The position numbers and the translations under genes are program-made. From NCBI RefSeq assembly GCF_001514285.1, contig NZ_KQ949023.1:620001-684000 (forward strand): a DNA stretch of 64,000 nt, given 5' to 3'. The DNA comes from Streptomyces sp. DSM 15324. Its GTDB lineage: Bacteria; Actinomycetota; Actinomycetes; Streptomycetales; Streptomycetaceae. This document shows positions 1 to 10,200 of this stretch, in pieces. Below the pieces are notes generated by a model. The model was not told the DNA's origin. It searched no databases and saw nothing but the letters and a program-made list of their open reading frames with translations. Every line of letters starts with the position of its first letter. Position 1 is the stretch's first letter.

Positions 1-380
1 TCCTCGGTGAAGCCAGCGAGCCCATTCCGGACCTGTTGGTGCTGGAACGTGGTGCGGGCCCCGCCTCGGGCCATCTGGTGCCGTCCCAACTGGTAACCCT
101 GGTGGTCGAGGTGGTCTCGAAGACGAGTGTCGACAGGGACTACGGGATCAAGCGTTCCATCTACGCTGCAGGCAGAATCCCTGCCTACCTGATCATCGAT
201 CCGATCATGGCGCACTGCGTTCTGCTGACCGACCCCGTCGGCGCAGGCGACCAAGCCGACTACCGTGGGCAGTGGATCACGAAGTTCGGTGACCCCGTGC
301 TGCTGGAGGTGCTCGGGGTGGAACTGGACACGAGTGAATTCGGAACGCTCACCGGGGTCAGACGTCACCGCCTCCCGTGA
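1..380 (+). CDS. Uma2-family putative endonuclease (5' end outside window)
   Basis: The gene is open from the left edge, and the in-frame sequence before the first in-window start codon (TTG at 36) reads as part of the same protein, so the N-terminus lies outside. The visible part has the Uma2/DUF820 core: an Asp in a PDLLVLERG segment, a Glu-containing [10 protein letters not shown] strand, a Lys in [12 protein letters not shown], and the closing AYLIIDP strand. This family belongs to the PD-(D/E)XK nuclease fold, is greatly expanded in Streptomyces, and its cellular role is largely unknown. Its 3' end overlaps the convergent DUF3097 gene by 23 bp. Confidence 0.8.
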   Translation, partial: LGEASEPIPDLLVLERGAGPASGHLVPSQLVTLVVEVVSKTSVDRDYGIKRSIYAAGRIPAYLIIDPIMAHCVLLTDPVGAGDQADYRGQWITKFGDPVLLEVLGVELDTSEFGTLTGVRRHRLP

Positions 381-1173
381 CGAAGTCGATCAGCTCCTCC
401 ACCCTCCCCAGCAGCTCCGGCTCCAGGTCCTTGTAGGACGTCACCCGAGCCAGGATCGCCTGCCACACCGCCCCCGTGTTCTCCGCCGGCCACCCCAGCG
501 CCCGGCACACCCCCGTCTTCCAGTCCTGGCCGCGCGGGACCTTCGGCCACCCCGCGATCCCCAGCGACGACGGCTTCACCGCCTCCCAGACGTCGATGTA
601 GGGGTGGCCCACGACCAACGCGTGTTCGCTGGTCACGGACTGGGCGATACGGAACTCCTTCGTGCCCGGGAGCAAGTGGTCCACGAGCACCCCCAGCCGC
701 GCGTCCGGGCCCGGCGCGAAGTCGGCCACGATCGCCGGCAGGTCGTCCACGCCCTCCAGGTACTCCACCACCACGCCCTCGATGCGCAGGTCGTCGCCCC
801 ACACCTTCTCGACCAGCTCGGCGTCGTGCCGGCCCTCGACGTAGATGCGGCCGGCGCGGGCCACCCGGGCGCGGGCGCCGGGGACGGCGACCGAACCGGA
901 GGCGGTACGGGTGGGACGTACCGGAGCGCCCGACGACGGGCGGACCAGCGTCACGACCCGGCCCTCCAGCAGGAAGCCCCGCGGCTCCAGCGGGAACACC
1001 CGATGCCTGCCGAAGCGGTCCTCCAGCGTCACCGTGCCCGCCTCGCAGCGGATCACCGCGCCGCAGAAGCCCGTGCCGGGCTCCTCCACCACCAGGCCGG
1101 GCTCCGCCGGGACCTCGGGGACGGGCTGCGGCTTCTTCCAGGGAGGGGTCAGGTCCGGCGAGTACGGGCGCAT
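358..1173 (-). CDS. DUF3097 family protein
   Basis: This 271-residue soluble protein starts [15 protein letters not shown], the usual beginning of actinobacterial DUF3097 proteins found just upstream of hrcA. An N-terminal beta-rich part carries [17 protein letters not shown]. The C-terminal half has acidic, nuclease- or Toprim-like strands such as [16 protein letters not shown] and [12 protein letters not shown], then [12 protein letters not shown]. The motif [11 protein letters not shown] resembles the first Toprim motif, with Glu followed by a later Asp, so a Toprim-related nucleic-acid role is possible, but this is inference. Function is not established. It is probably transcribed independently of the divergent hrcA operon. 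Confidence 0.8.
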   Translation of the reverse strand: MRPYSPDLTPPWKKPQPVPEVPAEPGLVVEEPGTGFCGAVIRCEAGTVTLEDRFGRHRVFPLEPRGFLLEGRVVTLVRPSSGAPVRPTRTASGSVAVPGARARVARAGRIYVEGRHDAELVEKVWGDDLRIEGVVVEYLEGVDDLPAIVADFAPGPDARLGVLVDHLLPGTKEFRIAQSVTSEHALVVGHPYIDVWEAVKPSSLGIAGWPKVPRGQDWKTGVCRALGWPAENTGAVWQAILARVTSYKDLEPELLGRVEELIDFVTGGGDV

Positions 1174-1215
1174 TCGGATGACGATAGGAGAAGCCCCGGC
1201 CCGATCGCACCCCGC

Positions 1216-1932
1216 TCAGCGCGACACGCCGAAGCGCGCCGCCAGCGCGTCCCGCTGCCGCCGTACGAAGGCCGCGTCCACCACCGCCCCGTGACCCGGC
1301 ACGTACAGCGCGTCCTCGCCGCCGAGGGCGAGGAGGCGGTCCAGCGCCGCCGGCCAGTGGGAGGGGACGGCGTCGGGGCCCGCCTGGGGCTCCCCGGACT
1401 CCTCCACCAGGTCGCCGCAGAACACCACCTCCGGCGGGCCGGGGACCAGGACCGCGAGGTCGTGCGGGGTGTGCGCCGGGCCCACGTTCGCCAGCAGGAC
1501 CTGGCGGCCGGCCCCCAGATCGAGGGTCCACTCCCCGGAGACCAGGTGCCGGGGCCGGACCAGGGCGTCCGCGGCATCGGTCGCCGTCGCCTCGTCCAGC
1601 CCCTCGCGCACCGCGTCCGCCCGCAGCTCCTCCGCCGGGACCGAGTCCATGCCCACCGCGCCGTACACCTCCGCACCCGCGAAGGCCGCAGCGCCGAACA
1701 CATGGTCGAAATGCGGATGGGTGAGCGCGAGATGGGTCACACGCGCACCGGTCAGCTGCTCGGCCTGCGTCCGCAACCGCACCCCCTCCGCCAGCCCCGA
1801 TCCGGCGTCCACCATCAGCACCGCGCCCGCCCCGACGACCAGCCCCGCCGTGCAGTCCCAGCCCGGCAGCCGCACCCGCCCGACCCCGGCCGCGATCCGC
1901 TCCCACCCCAGCTCTTCCCAAGTCACCGTCAT
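1216..1932 (-). CDS. MBL-fold metallo-hydrolase
   Basis: This 238-residue protein has the metallo-beta-lactamase fold. The dinuclear zinc motif is visible as [10 protein letters not shown] (HxHxDH), followed by later metal ligands in [10 protein letters not shown] and [10 protein letters not shown]. It is a small, single-domain, cytosolic hydrolase with no signal peptide. The substrate cannot be told from sequence; family members cleave thioesters such as glyoxalase II substrates, lactones or phosphodiesters. It lies 43 bp beyond the DUF3097 start, on the same strand and upstream of it, so the two may be co-transcribed. Its start faces hrcA across the CIRCE-containing intergenic region. Confidence 0.85.
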   Translation of the reverse strand: MTVTWEELGWERIAAGVGRVRLPGWDCTAGLVVGAGAVLMVDAGSGLAEGVRLRTQAEQLTGARVTHLALTHPHFDHVFGAAAFAGAEVYGAVGMDSVPAEELRADAVREGLDEATATDAADALVRPRHLVSGEWTLDLGAGRQVLLANVGPAHTPHDLAVLVPGPPEVVFCGDLVEESGEPQAGPDAVPSHWPAALDRLLALGGEDALYVPGHGAVVDAAFVRRQRDALAARFGVSR

Positions 1933-2017
1933 ACCGGGACGCTAACGGTAAGTGGTCCGGGCGTCGGCCGACCTTGCCCCCGGTGTACCCCACAGCCGTA
2001 CACTGGCCGGGGAACGT

Positions 2018-2044
2018 CTGGCACTCGGGAGCGAAGAGTGCCAG
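2018..2044 (+). promoter_or_regulatory. CIRCE operator of hrcA-dnaJ
   Basis: A perfect 9-9-9 inverted repeat is present: CTGGCACTC, nine bases, GAGTGCCAG. It matches the CIRCE consensus (TTAGCACTC-N9-GAGTGCTAA) at all inner positions. It lies 48 bp before the hrcA start, which implies HrcA autorepression and heat-shock induction of hrcA-dnaJ. Confidence 0.95.
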
Positions 2045-2091
2045 TGCAGACGCCCAGGGCACTGAGGGACGACCACGGGAGGTGTGCGCGG

Positions 2092-3108
2092 GTGCTGAGT
2101 GAACGCAGGCTGCAGGTGCTGCGCGCCATCGTCCAGGACTACGTCGGCACCGAGGAGCCGGTGGGGTCCAAGGCCCTCACCGAGCGGCACAACCTCGGCG
2201 TCTCCCCGGCCACCGTGCGCAACGACATGGCCGCCCTGGAGGACGAGGGATACATCGCCCAGCCGCACACCAGCGCCGGGCGCATCCCCACCGACAAGGG
2301 CTACCGGCTGTTCGTCGACAAGCTGGCCGGCGTCAAGCCGATGACCGCGCCCGAGCGGCGCGCCATCCAGAACTTCCTCGACGGCGCCGTCGACCTCGAC
2401 GACGTGGTGGCCCGCACGGTACGGCTGCTCGCGCAGCTCACCCGGCAGGTCGCCGTCGTGCAGTACCCGTCGCTGACCCGGTCCACCGTGCGGCACGTGG
2501 AACTGCTGTCGCTCGCGCCGGCCCGGCTGATGCTCGTGCTGATCACGGACACCGGACGGGTCGAGCAGCGCATGGTGGACTGCCCGGCGCCCTTCGGGGA
2601 GACCTCTCTGGCGGATCTACGCGCGCGGCTCAACAGCCGGGTCGCGGGCCGCCGGTTCAGCGACGTGCCGCGCCTCGTGGAGGACCTTCCGGAGGCCTTC
2701 GAGGCGGACGACCGCGGCACGGTCTCGACGGTGCTCTCCACCCTGCTGGAGACCCTCGTCGAGGAGAACGAGGAGCGGCTGATGATCGGCGGCACCGCCA
2801 ATCTCACCCGCTTCGGACATGACTTCCCTCTCACCATCCGGCCCGTCCTGGAGGCCCTGGAGGAACACGTCGTTCTTCTCAAACTCCTGGGCGAGGCGGG
2901 AGATTCGGGCATGACCGTACGCATCGGTCACGAGAACGCCTATGAGGGACTCAACTCCACGTCCGTGGTCTCGGTCGGCTACGGTTCGGGCGGCGAGGCA
3001 GTCGCCAAACTCGGCGTGGTCGGCCCGACCCGCATGGATTACCCGGGAACGATGGGAGCGGTACGAGCGGTGGCACGGTACGTCGGACAGATCCTGGCGG
3101 AGTCGTAA
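2092..3108 (+). CDS. hrcA: Heat-inducible transcription repressor HrcA
   Basis: This 338-residue repressor binds CIRCE elements and controls class I heat-shock genes (groE, dnaJ); GroEL modulates its activity in known systems. The N-terminal winged helix (about residues 1-75) carries [20 protein letters not shown] and the family hallmark [13 protein letters not shown]. The rest is the GAF-like dimerisation/effector domain. I chose the GTG at 2092, which gives [17 protein letters not shown]; it lies behind a GGGAGG ribosome site at 2077-2082 and matches Streptomyces HrcA N-termini. The reading frame stays open far upstream, but that is a high-GC artefact. The gene abuts dnaJ with no gap and is preceded by a CIRCE. 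Confidence 0.97.
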   Translation: MLSERRLQVLRAIVQDYVGTEEPVGSKALTERHNLGVSPATVRNDMAALEDEGYIAQPHTSAGRIPTDKGYRLFVDKLAGVKPMTAPERRAIQNFLDGAVDLDDVVARTVRLLAQLTRQVAVVQYPSLTRSTVRHVELLSLAPARLMLVLITDTGRVEQRMVDCPAPFGETSLADLRARLNSRVAGRRFSDVPRLVEDLPEAFEADDRGTVSTVLSTLLETLVEENEERLMIGGTANLTRFGHDFPLTIRPVLEALEEHVVLLKLLGEAGDSGMTVRIGHENAYEGLNSTSVVSVGYGSGGEAVAKLGVVGPTRMDYPGTMGAVRAVARYVGQILAES

Positions 3109-4245
3109 GTGGCCACGGACTACTACGCCGTTCTCGGCGTGCGCCGCGACGCGTCGCAGGATGAGATCAAGAAGGCGTTCCGTCGGCTCGCCCGCGAGCT
3201 GCACCCGGACGTCAACCCGGATCCGAAGACCCAGGAGCGGTTCAAGGAGATCAACGCCGCCTACGAGGTGCTCTCGGACCCGCAGAAGAAGCAGGTCTAC
3301 GACCTCGGCGGCGACCCCCTCTCCCAGGCGGGCGGGGGTGGCGCGGGCGGCTTCGGGGCCGGTGGCTTCGGCAACTTCTCCGACATCATGGACGCGTTCT
3401 TCGGTACGGCGTCCCAGCGGGGGCCGAGGTCCAGGACGCGGCGCGGCCAGGACGCGATGATCCGGCTGGAGGTGGACCTCGAGGAGGCCGCCTTCGGCAC
3501 CACCAAGGACATCCAGGTCGACACCGCGATCGTCTGCTCCACGTGCAGCGGCGAGGGCGCCGCCCCCGGCACCAGTGCCCAGACGTGCGACATGTGCCGC
3601 GGCCGGGGCGAGGTCTCCCAGGTGACCCGGTCCTTCCTCGGCCAGGTCATGACCTCCCGCCCCTGCCCCCAGTGCCAGGGCTTCGGCACCATCGTCCCGA
3701 ACCCCTGCCCGGAGTGCGCGGGCGACGGCCGGGTGCGCTCCCGGCGCACGCTCACCGTCAAGATCCCGGCCGGTGTCGACAACGGCACCCGGATCCAGCT
3801 CGCGGGCGAGGGCGAGGTCGGCCCCGGCGGCGGCCCCGCCGGCGACCTCTACGTCGAGATCCACGAGCTGCCGCACTCCACCTTCCAGCGGCGCGGCGAC
3901 GACCTGCACTGCACGGTCACCATCCCGATGACCGCGGCTTCCCTCGGCACCAAGGTGCCGCTGGAGACGCTGGACGGCCTGGAGGAGGTCGACATCCGGC
4001 CCGGTACCCAGTCCGGCCAGTCGATCCCGCTGCACGGCCGGGGCGTCACACATCTGCGCGGCGGCGGCCGGGGCGACCTCATCGTCCATGTCGAGGTCAT
4101 GACCCCGACCAAGCTCGACCCCGAGCAGGAGCGGCTGCTGCGCGAGCTGGCCAAGCTGCGCGGCGAGGAGCGGCCCCAGGGCCAGTTCCAGCCCGGCCAG
4201 CAGGGGCTGTTCTCGCGGCTGAAGGACGCGTTCAACGGCCGCTGA
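3109..4245 (+). CDS. dnaJ: Molecular chaperone DnaJ (DnaJ2 type)
   Basis: This 378-residue type I J-protein stimulates the ATPase of DnaK and delivers unfolded substrates. Domains in order: J domain (residues 1-65) with the essential HPD in ELHPDVNPD; a Gly/Phe-rich linker (GGGGAGGFGAGGFG); a zinc-binding domain with four CxxCxGxG repeats (CSTCSGEG, CDMCRGRG, CPQCQGFG, CPECAGDG); and C-terminal substrate-binding domains. It starts at a GTG directly after the hrcA stop, so translation is coupled. The hrcA pairing marks it as the second actinobacterial DnaJ, distinct from the one in the dnaK-grpE operon, and puts it under CIRCE/HrcA control. Confidence 0.97.
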   Translation: MATDYYAVLGVRRDASQDEIKKAFRRLARELHPDVNPDPKTQERFKEINAAYEVLSDPQKKQVYDLGGDPLSQAGGGGAGGFGAGGFGNFSDIMDAFFGTASQRGPRSRTRRGQDAMIRLEVDLEEAAFGTTKDIQVDTAIVCSTCSGEGAAPGTSAQTCDMCRGRGEVSQVTRSFLGQVMTSRPCPQCQGFGTIVPNPCPECAGDGRVRSRRTLTVKIPAGVDNGTRIQLAGEGEVGPGGGPAGDLYVEIHELPHSTFQRRGDDLHCTVTIPMTAASLGTKVPLETLDGLEEVDIRPGTQSGQSIPLHGRGVTHLRGGGRGDLIVHVEVMTPTKLDPEQERLLRELAKLRGEERPQGQFQPGQQGLFSRLKDAFNGR

Positions 4246-4312
4246 GCCGCCGCATCACCGCAAGGCCAGGCCTGAATTCGGTGTTGTTCGGAGGACGTGA
4301 CAACATGCCGTC

Positions 4313-5431
4313 ATGTCCTCCGAGCTGACCGATCTCTTCCCCCACCCGATCGTGCAGGCGCCCATGGCGGGCGGTGTCTCCGTGCCCCGGCTCGCCGCCG
4401 CCGTGTCCGAGGCGGGCGGGCTCGGGTTCCTGGCCGGCGGGTACAAGACGGCCGACGGCATGTACCAGGAGATCAAGCAGCTCCGCGGACTGACCGGCCG
4501 CCCCTTCGGCGTCAACCTCTTCATGCCCCAGCCCGAGTACCCCGGCGCAAGCGCAGGCTCCACCGGAGCGCCCGGCGCAGCCCCCCTCGACGCCGGCGCC
4601 GTCCAGCTCTACGCCGAGCAGCTCGCCGGTGAGGTCAGCTGGTACGGGACCGAGCTGGGCGACCCCGACAGCGGCCGCGACGACGGCTACGACGCCAAGA
4701 TCGCCGTACTGCTGGACGACCCCGTGCCGGTGGTCTCCTTCCACTTCGGCGTCCCGAACGCCGACACGCTCCAGTCGCTGCGCCGGGCCGGGACCTTCAC
4801 CCTCGTCACCGTGACCTCCGCCGAGGAGGCGCTCGCCGTCGAGCAGGCCGGCGCGGACGCGGTCGTCGTGCAGGGCGTGGAGGCCGGCGGCCACCAGGGC
4901 ACCCACAAGGACATCCCCGAGAACGACGGCTCGGCCCTCGGCCTGCTCGCCCTGCTCGGCCAGGTCCGCGAGACCGTCGGCCTGCCGATCGTCGCCGCCG
5001 GCGGCATCATGCGCGGCAGCCAGATCGCCGCCGTCCTCGCGGCCGGCGCGAGCGCCGCCCAGCTCGGCACCGCGTTCCTCGCCACCCCCGAGTCCGGGGC
5101 ACAGGCCGTGCACAAGGCCGCCCTCACCGACCCCCTGTTCGTCCGCACCGAGCTGACCCGCGCCTTCTCCGGCCGCCCGGCCCGCGGCCTGGTCAACCGC
5201 TTCCTGCGCGAGCACGGCCCGTACGCCCCCGCCGCCTACCCCGAGGTCCACCACCTCACCTCCCCGCTGCGCAAGGCCGCCGCCAAGGCGGGCGACGCCC
5301 AGGGCATGGCCCTGTGGGCGGGCCAGGGCCACCGCATGGCCCGCGAGCTGCCCGCCGCCGAGCTGATCGAGGTCCTGGTGGCGGAAGTCGCGACCGCGCG
5401 GGCCGCCCTGGCCGAGGGCGACGCGCGATGA
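4313..5431 (+). CDS. Nitronate monooxygenase (FMN-dependent)
   Basis: This 372-residue TIM-barrel flavoprotein belongs to the nitronate monooxygenase/2-nitropropane dioxygenase family, which oxidises toxic nitronates using FMN and O2. Family marks are the N-terminal PIVQAPMAGGVSVPRLAAAV, FGVNLFMPQP, the FMN-phosphate and catalytic region VEAGGHQGTHKD, and PIVAAGGIMRGSQIAAVLAAGA near the C-terminus. It starts at an ATG behind GGAGGA and ends in an ATGA overlap with rsmE, so the two genes are translationally coupled. That coupling is conserved in Streptomyces but has no obvious metabolic logic. Confidence 0.92.
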   Translation: MSSELTDLFPHPIVQAPMAGGVSVPRLAAAVSEAGGLGFLAGGYKTADGMYQEIKQLRGLTGRPFGVNLFMPQPEYPGASAGSTGAPGAAPLDAGAVQLYAEQLAGEVSWYGTELGDPDSGRDDGYDAKIAVLLDDPVPVVSFHFGVPNADTLQSLRRAGTFTLVTVTSAEEALAVEQAGADAVVVQGVEAGGHQGTHKDIPENDGSALGLLALLGQVRETVGLPIVAAGGIMRGSQIAAVLAAGASAAQLGTAFLATPESGAQAVHKAALTDPLFVRTELTRAFSGRPARGLVNRFLREHGPYAPAAYPEVHHLTSPLRKAAAKAGDAQGMALWAGQGHRMARELPAAELIEVLVAEVATARAALAEGDAR

Positions 5432-6162
5432 CCGCGCCCGTCTTCGTCGTCGACCGGCTCGACGCCACGGGGCAGTTCGTCCTCGACGGGCCCGAGGGGC
5501 GGCACGCCGTCTCCGTGAAGCGGCTGCGGCCCGGCGAGGACGTCGTCCTCACCGACGGGCACGGCCGCTGGGCCGAGGGCGTCGTCCGGGCGGCCGAGGG
5601 CAAGGACCGGCTGGTCCTGGACCTCGGGCCGGTGCGGGACGAACCCGAGGCGTCCCCCCGGATCACCGTCGTCCAGGCCCTTCCCAAGGGCGACCGTGGC
5701 GAGGTCGCCGTCGAGACGATGACCGAGGTCGGCGTCGACGCGATCGTGCCCTGGCAGGCGTCCCGCTGCATCACCCAGTGGCGCGGCGAGCGGGGACTGA
5801 AGGCACTCGGCAAGTGGCGGGCCACCGCACGCGAGGCCGGCAAGCAGTCCCGCCGGGTCCGCTTCCCCGAGGTCGCCGACGCGGCGGCCACCAAGCAGGT
5901 CGCCGCCCTGCTCGCGCGGGCCGACTTCGCGGCCGTCCTGCACGAGAGCGGCGAGGAGCGGCTCGCCACCGCCGCGCTCCCCGCCCACGGCGAGATCGTC
6001 CTCGTCGTCGGCCCCGAGGGCGGCGTCTCCCCCGAGGAACTGGCCCTCTTCGCCGAGGCCGGCGCCCGGCCCTACGTCCTCGGCCCCACCGTGCTGCGCA
6101 CCTCCACCGCGGGCACCGCCGCCGCCGCTCTCCTCCTGGGCCGCACCGGCCGCTGGTCCTGA
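5428..6162 (+). CDS. rsmE: 16S rRNA (uracil(1498)-N(3))-methyltransferase RsmE
   Basis: This 244-residue SPOUT-class enzyme methylates U1498 of 16S rRNA with S-adenosylmethionine. It has an N-terminal PUA-like domain (GPEGRHAVSVKRLRPGEDV) followed by the trefoil-knot SPOUT domain. The knot motifs are EIVLVVGPEGGVSPEELALF and the C-terminal LGPTVLRTSTAGTAAAALLL. The mid-protein signature MTEVGVDAIVPWQASRC is typical of the family. The ATG at 5428 overlaps the preceding stop codon. In most bacteria rsmE sits next to dnaJ; here the nitronate monooxygenase gene lies between them. Confidence 0.96.
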   Translation: MTAPVFVVDRLDATGQFVLDGPEGRHAVSVKRLRPGEDVVLTDGHGRWAEGVVRAAEGKDRLVLDLGPVRDEPEASPRITVVQALPKGDRGEVAVETMTEVGVDAIVPWQASRCITQWRGERGLKALGKWRATAREAGKQSRRVRFPEVADAAATKQVAALLARADFAAVLHESGEERLATAALPAHGEIVLVVGPEGGVSPEELALFAEAGARPYVLGPTVLRTSTAGTAAAALLLGRTGRWS

Positions 6163-6177
6163 CCCCCGGAGCACCCG

Positions 6178-6570
6178 TTGGAACTCGCCCAGATACGGCT
6201 CCTCGTCACCGACTTCGCCGCCTGCTACCGCTTCTACGACGACGTCCTCGGCCTGACCCCGCAGTCCGGCGCGGCCGAGGGCCCGTACGAGAAGTTCAGC
6301 CCGCGCACCGGCTCCGCCGGGATCGCGCTCCAGGACCGCGCCATGATGGCCGCGGTCCTCGACGACCTCGACGGCCCGGCGGCGGGACACCGCTCGCTGG
6401 TGGTGCTGCGCGTCGACGACCTCGACGCGTACTGCGCGCGGATCACCTCCCGGGGCGCCACCCTGCTCCACGGCCCCGCCCCCCTGACCGACCGGATCCG
6501 CGTCGCCCACCTCAAGGACCCCGAGGGCAACCTGGTGGAGCTTCAGGAGTGGCTTGTGCCGCGCGGCTAG
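6178..6570 (+). CDS. VOC (glyoxalase/bleomycin-resistance fold) family protein
   Basis: This 130-residue protein has the vicinal-oxygen-chelate fold: paired beta-alpha-beta-beta-beta units starting MELAQIRLLVTDFAACYRFY and ending in DPEGNLVELQEW. The terminal VEL glutamate is the usual metal ligand, while the first-strand ligand position is Gln rather than His, so metal binding is uncertain. It starts with TTG at 6178, preceded by a CCGGAG ribosome site, 15 bp after rsmE, and is likely part of the same transcript. Family members include glyoxalases, dioxygenases and antibiotic-binding proteins; no substrate can be assigned. Confidence 0.85.
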   Translation: MELAQIRLLVTDFAACYRFYDDVLGLTPQSGAAEGPYEKFSPRTGSAGIALQDRAMMAAVLDDLDGPAAGHRSLVVLRVDDLDAYCARITSRGATLLHGPAPLTDRIRVAHLKDPEGNLVELQEWLVPRG

Positions 6571-6648
6571 GGGGTGTTGCCCAGGACCGGGCCATCCTGG
6601 CCGCATCCGGGCTTCCGCGCCGTGGGCCGAAGTGGCAGGCTGCCGTCC

Positions 6649-7155
6649 ATGGGGGCATTGCGGCGGTTATGGCTTCTCGTGTTCGTGCCGGTCGCCCTGG
6701 GCGGCGCCGTGGCCTGCGAGCCGGGCGGCGGGGTGAGCGGCATCTCCGTGGCGTACACGACCGACCGGGCCGCCACGGCCGAGATCGAGCGCCGGGACCT
6801 GGACGTGCGCTGGCTGACCTGCACCGCCGCCCGGGACGACCACCTCGTCTCCGTCGACTGCCGGGGGGAGACGGCGGACGGCAGGGACCTCACGGTCACC
6901 GGCAAGGTCGAACGGGCCGTCGACGGGAAGTGCGTGCGGGGCGATCTGCGGGCGGCCGTAGGGAAGAAGGAGCTGTTCCGGGTCAGCGGGCTCGGGGACT
7001 GCGGCTCCGCAGCGCCCTCGCCGGTCGAGGCCCCGTCCACCACGGCCGGACCGTCCGGTTCCGCCCGGCCCGGCGAACCGTCCGGCGTACGGCCGACCGT
7101 CACGGTCACCGTGACCGTCACCCGGACCGTCGGCGCCCAGGGCGGACAGAAGTGA
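6649..7155 (+). CDS. Putative lipoprotein
   Basis: This is a 168-residue exported protein of unknown function. The ATG at 6649 gives a short basic start and hydrophobic stretch (MGALRRLWLLVFVPVALGG) ending at AVAC, a plausible though imperfect lipobox with Cys as the lipidation site. The mature part contains two further Cys pairs (WLTCTAA, VDCRGE, GKCVRG, GDCGSA) that may form disulfides. The C-terminal tail is low-complexity, rich in Pro/Ser/Thr, ending in alternating Thr-Val. An in-frame TTG at 6574 would add 25 residues but would bury the signal peptide, so I rejected it. No family was recognised. Confidence 0.75.
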   Translation: MGALRRLWLLVFVPVALGGAVACEPGGGVSGISVAYTTDRAATAEIERRDLDVRWLTCTAARDDHLVSVDCRGETADGRDLTVTGKVERAVDGKCVRGDLRAAVGKKELFRVSGLGDCGSAAPSPVEAPSTTAGPSGSARPGEPSGVRPTVTVTVTVTRTVGAQGGQK

Positions 7156-7200
7156 TCGAAACCCCTGACCTGCGGTCCCCTCCCTTAATACAGTGATCTG

Positions 7201-10200
7201 GTGACCCAGTCCGCGACGCCTGCCGCATACTTCCGACACCCGCATCCGCACGGCGAGTTGGTGGCGTTCGCCGCCGAGGACGACGTGTGGCTCGCCCCCC
7301 TGGACGGGGGACGCGCCTGGCGGGTCAGCGCCGACAACGTGCCCGTCTCGTCCCCCCGCGTCTCACCCGACGGCACCACCGTCGCCTGGACCTCCACCCG
7401 CGACGGCGCCCCCGAGGTGCACCTCGCGCCCGTCGACGGCGGACCGGCCACCCGCCTGACGTACTGGGGGAGTTGGCAGACCCGGGTGCGCGGCTGGACC
7501 CCCGACGGCCGGGTCCTCGCCGTCAGCACCCACGACCAGGCCACCCTGCGCCGCAGCTGGGCCCGTGCCGTCCCGGTCGACGGCGGACCGGCCACCACCC
7601 TGCCGTACGGCCCCGTGGGCGCCGTCGCGTACGGCCCGCACACCGTGCTGCTGTCCGCGCCGATGGGCCGCGAGGCCGCCTACTGGAAGCGCTACCGCGG
7701 CGGTACGGCCGGAAAGCTCTGGATCGACCGGGACGGCAACGGCGAGTTCGTCCGGCTGCACCAGGAACTCGACGGCAACCTCGAATGCCCGGTGTGGGCG
7801 GGGGACCGGATCGCGTTCCTCTCCGACCACGAGGGCACCGGCGCGCTCTACTCCTCCCTCGCCGACGGCTCCGACCTGCGCCGCCACACCCCCCTCGACG
7901 GGTTCTACGCCCGCCAGGCCGGCGGCGACGGCACCCGGATCGCGTACGCCTCGGCCGGTGAGCTGTGGCTGCTCGACGACCTCGACGGCGCCGAGCCCCG
8001 CCGCCTCGACATCCGCCTCGGCGGACAGCGCACCGACCGCCGCCCCCACCCCGTCGCCGCCGCCCGCTGGCTCGGCGGCGCCGCCCCGGACCACACCGCG
8101 CGCGGCAGCGCCGTCGAGGTGCGCGGCGCCGTGCACTGGGTGACCCACCGCGCCGGGCCCGCGCGCGCCCTCGCCGCCGAGCCCGGGGTGCGGGCGCGGC
8201 TGCCGCGCACCTTCCGCACGGAGGGCGAGGAGTGGGTGGTGTGGGTGACGGACGCCGAGGGCGAGGACGCCCTGGAGTTCGCGCCCGCCACCGGACCCGT
8301 CCCCGGCACCACCCCGCGCCGGCTCGCCGCGGGACGCCTCGGCCGGGTCCTGGAGCTCGCCATGGCCCCCGACGGCGGACGGGCCGCCGTCGCCGCGCAC
8401 GACGGCCGGCTCCTCCTCGTCGAACGGGAGAGCGGCGAGGTCCGCGAGGTCGACCGCAGCACCGACGGAGAAGTCTCCGACCTGGTCTTCTCCCCCGACT
8501 CCGGCTGGCTCGCCTGGTCGCACCCAGGCCCGCCCCCGCTCGCCCAGCTCAAGATCGCCAACGTCACCGACCTCTCGGTCACCGAAGCCACCCCCCTGCG
8601 CTTCCGCGACTACGCGCCCGCCTTCACGCTGGACGGCAAACACCTCGCGTTCCTCTCCACCCGCGCCTTCGACCCGGTCTACGACGAACACGTCTTCGAC
8701 CTCGCCTTCCCGGCCGGCGCCCGCCCGCACCTGATCACCCTCGCGGCGACCACCCCGTCGCCCTTCGGCCCCCAGCGCCACGGCCGGCCCTTCGACGCGC
8801 CGGACAAGGACGAGACCCCCGACAGCGAGGGCACCCCCGCCACCCGCATCGACCTCGAAGGTCTCGCCGACCGGATAGTGCCCTTCCCGGTCGAGGCCGG
8901 CCGCTACTCCTCCCTCGCCGCCGCCAAGGACGGCGTGCTGTGGCTGCGGCACCCGGTGCGCGGGGTGCTCGGCGCCTCCCGGGCCACCCCCGACGACCCC
9001 GACCCGCACACCGAGCTGGAGCGCTACGACCTCGTCCACCAGCGCATCGAACACCTCGCCGCCGACGCCGACGGCTTCGAGGTCAGCGGCGACGGCAAAC
9101 GGCTGCTGCTGCGCACCGACGGCAAGCTCAAGGTCGTCCCCAGCGACCGGCGCGCCTCCGGCGACGAGGACAGCGACACCAACGTCACCGTCGACCTCGG
9201 CCGGATCCGGCAGACCGTCGACCCGGCCGCCGAGTGGCGCCAGATGTACGACGAGACCGGCCGCATCATGCGGGACAACTTCTGGCTCGCCGACCTGGGC
9301 GGGCTCGACTGGGACGCCGTCCTGGACCGCTACCGGCCGCTCCTGGACCGGGTCGCCACCCACGACGACCTGGTCGACGTGCTGTGGGAGGTGCACGGCG
9401 AACTCGGCACCTCCCACGCCTATGTCTCCCCGCGCGGCGGCTACGGCCGCGGCGCCCGCCAGGGGCTGCTCGGCGCCGACATCTCCCGCCACGCCGACGG
9501 CAGTTGGCGCGTCGACCGGGTGCTGCCCTCGGAGACCTCCGACCCCGACGCCCGCTCCCCGCTCGCCGCGCCCGGGGTCGCGGTGCGGGCCGGGGACGCG
9601 ATCCTCGCCGTGGCCGGGCACCCGGTGGACCCCGTGACGGGCCCCGCGCCGCTGCTCGTCGGCACGGCGGGCAAGGTCGTCGAACTGACCGTCTCACCGG
9701 CCGGCGGCGGCGAGCCGCGCCACGCGGTCGTGGTGCCCGTCGACGACGAGGAGGCCCTGCGCTACCACGCCTGGGTCGCCGACCGGCGGGCCTACGTCCA
9801 CGAGGTCTCCGGCGGTCGCCTCGGCTACCTCCACGTCCCCGACATGCAGGCGCCCGGCTGGGCCCAGATCCACCGCGACCTGCGCGTCGAGGTGGCCCGT
9901 GAGGGCCTCGTCGTGGACGTCCGGGAGAACCGCGGCGGCCACACCTCCCAACTGGTCGTGGAGAAGCTCGCCCGCCGGATCGTCGGCTGGGACGTACCGC
10001 GCGACGCCCGCCCGTTCTCCTACCCGCTGGACGCCCCGCGCGGCCCCGTGGTCGCCGTCGCCAACGAGTTCTCGGGCTCCGACGGCGACATCGTCAACGC
10101 CGCCATCAAGGCCCTCGGTATCGGCCCGGTCGTCGGCACCCGCACCTGGGGCGGCACGATCGGCATCGACAGCCGCTACCACCTGGTCGACGGCACCCTC

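Noticed and set aside
265..2091. A long forward open frame running into hrcA
   Set aside because: It crosses two well-supported reverse genes and the CIRCE site, its translation is low-complexity Arg/Pro/His-rich, and the hrcA start at 2092 has a ribosome site and family N-terminus.
7080..7135. Alternating accgtcacggtcaccgtgac block as a possible operator
   Set aside because: It encodes the Thr-Val repeat at the end of the lipoprotein, so its symmetry is explained by the codons used.
7363..9621. 752-codon reverse frame opposite the tricorn protease
   Set aside because: Gly/Ala/Val-rich translation without domains, typical of the antisense of a GC-rich gene; the forward strand encodes a complete enzyme.
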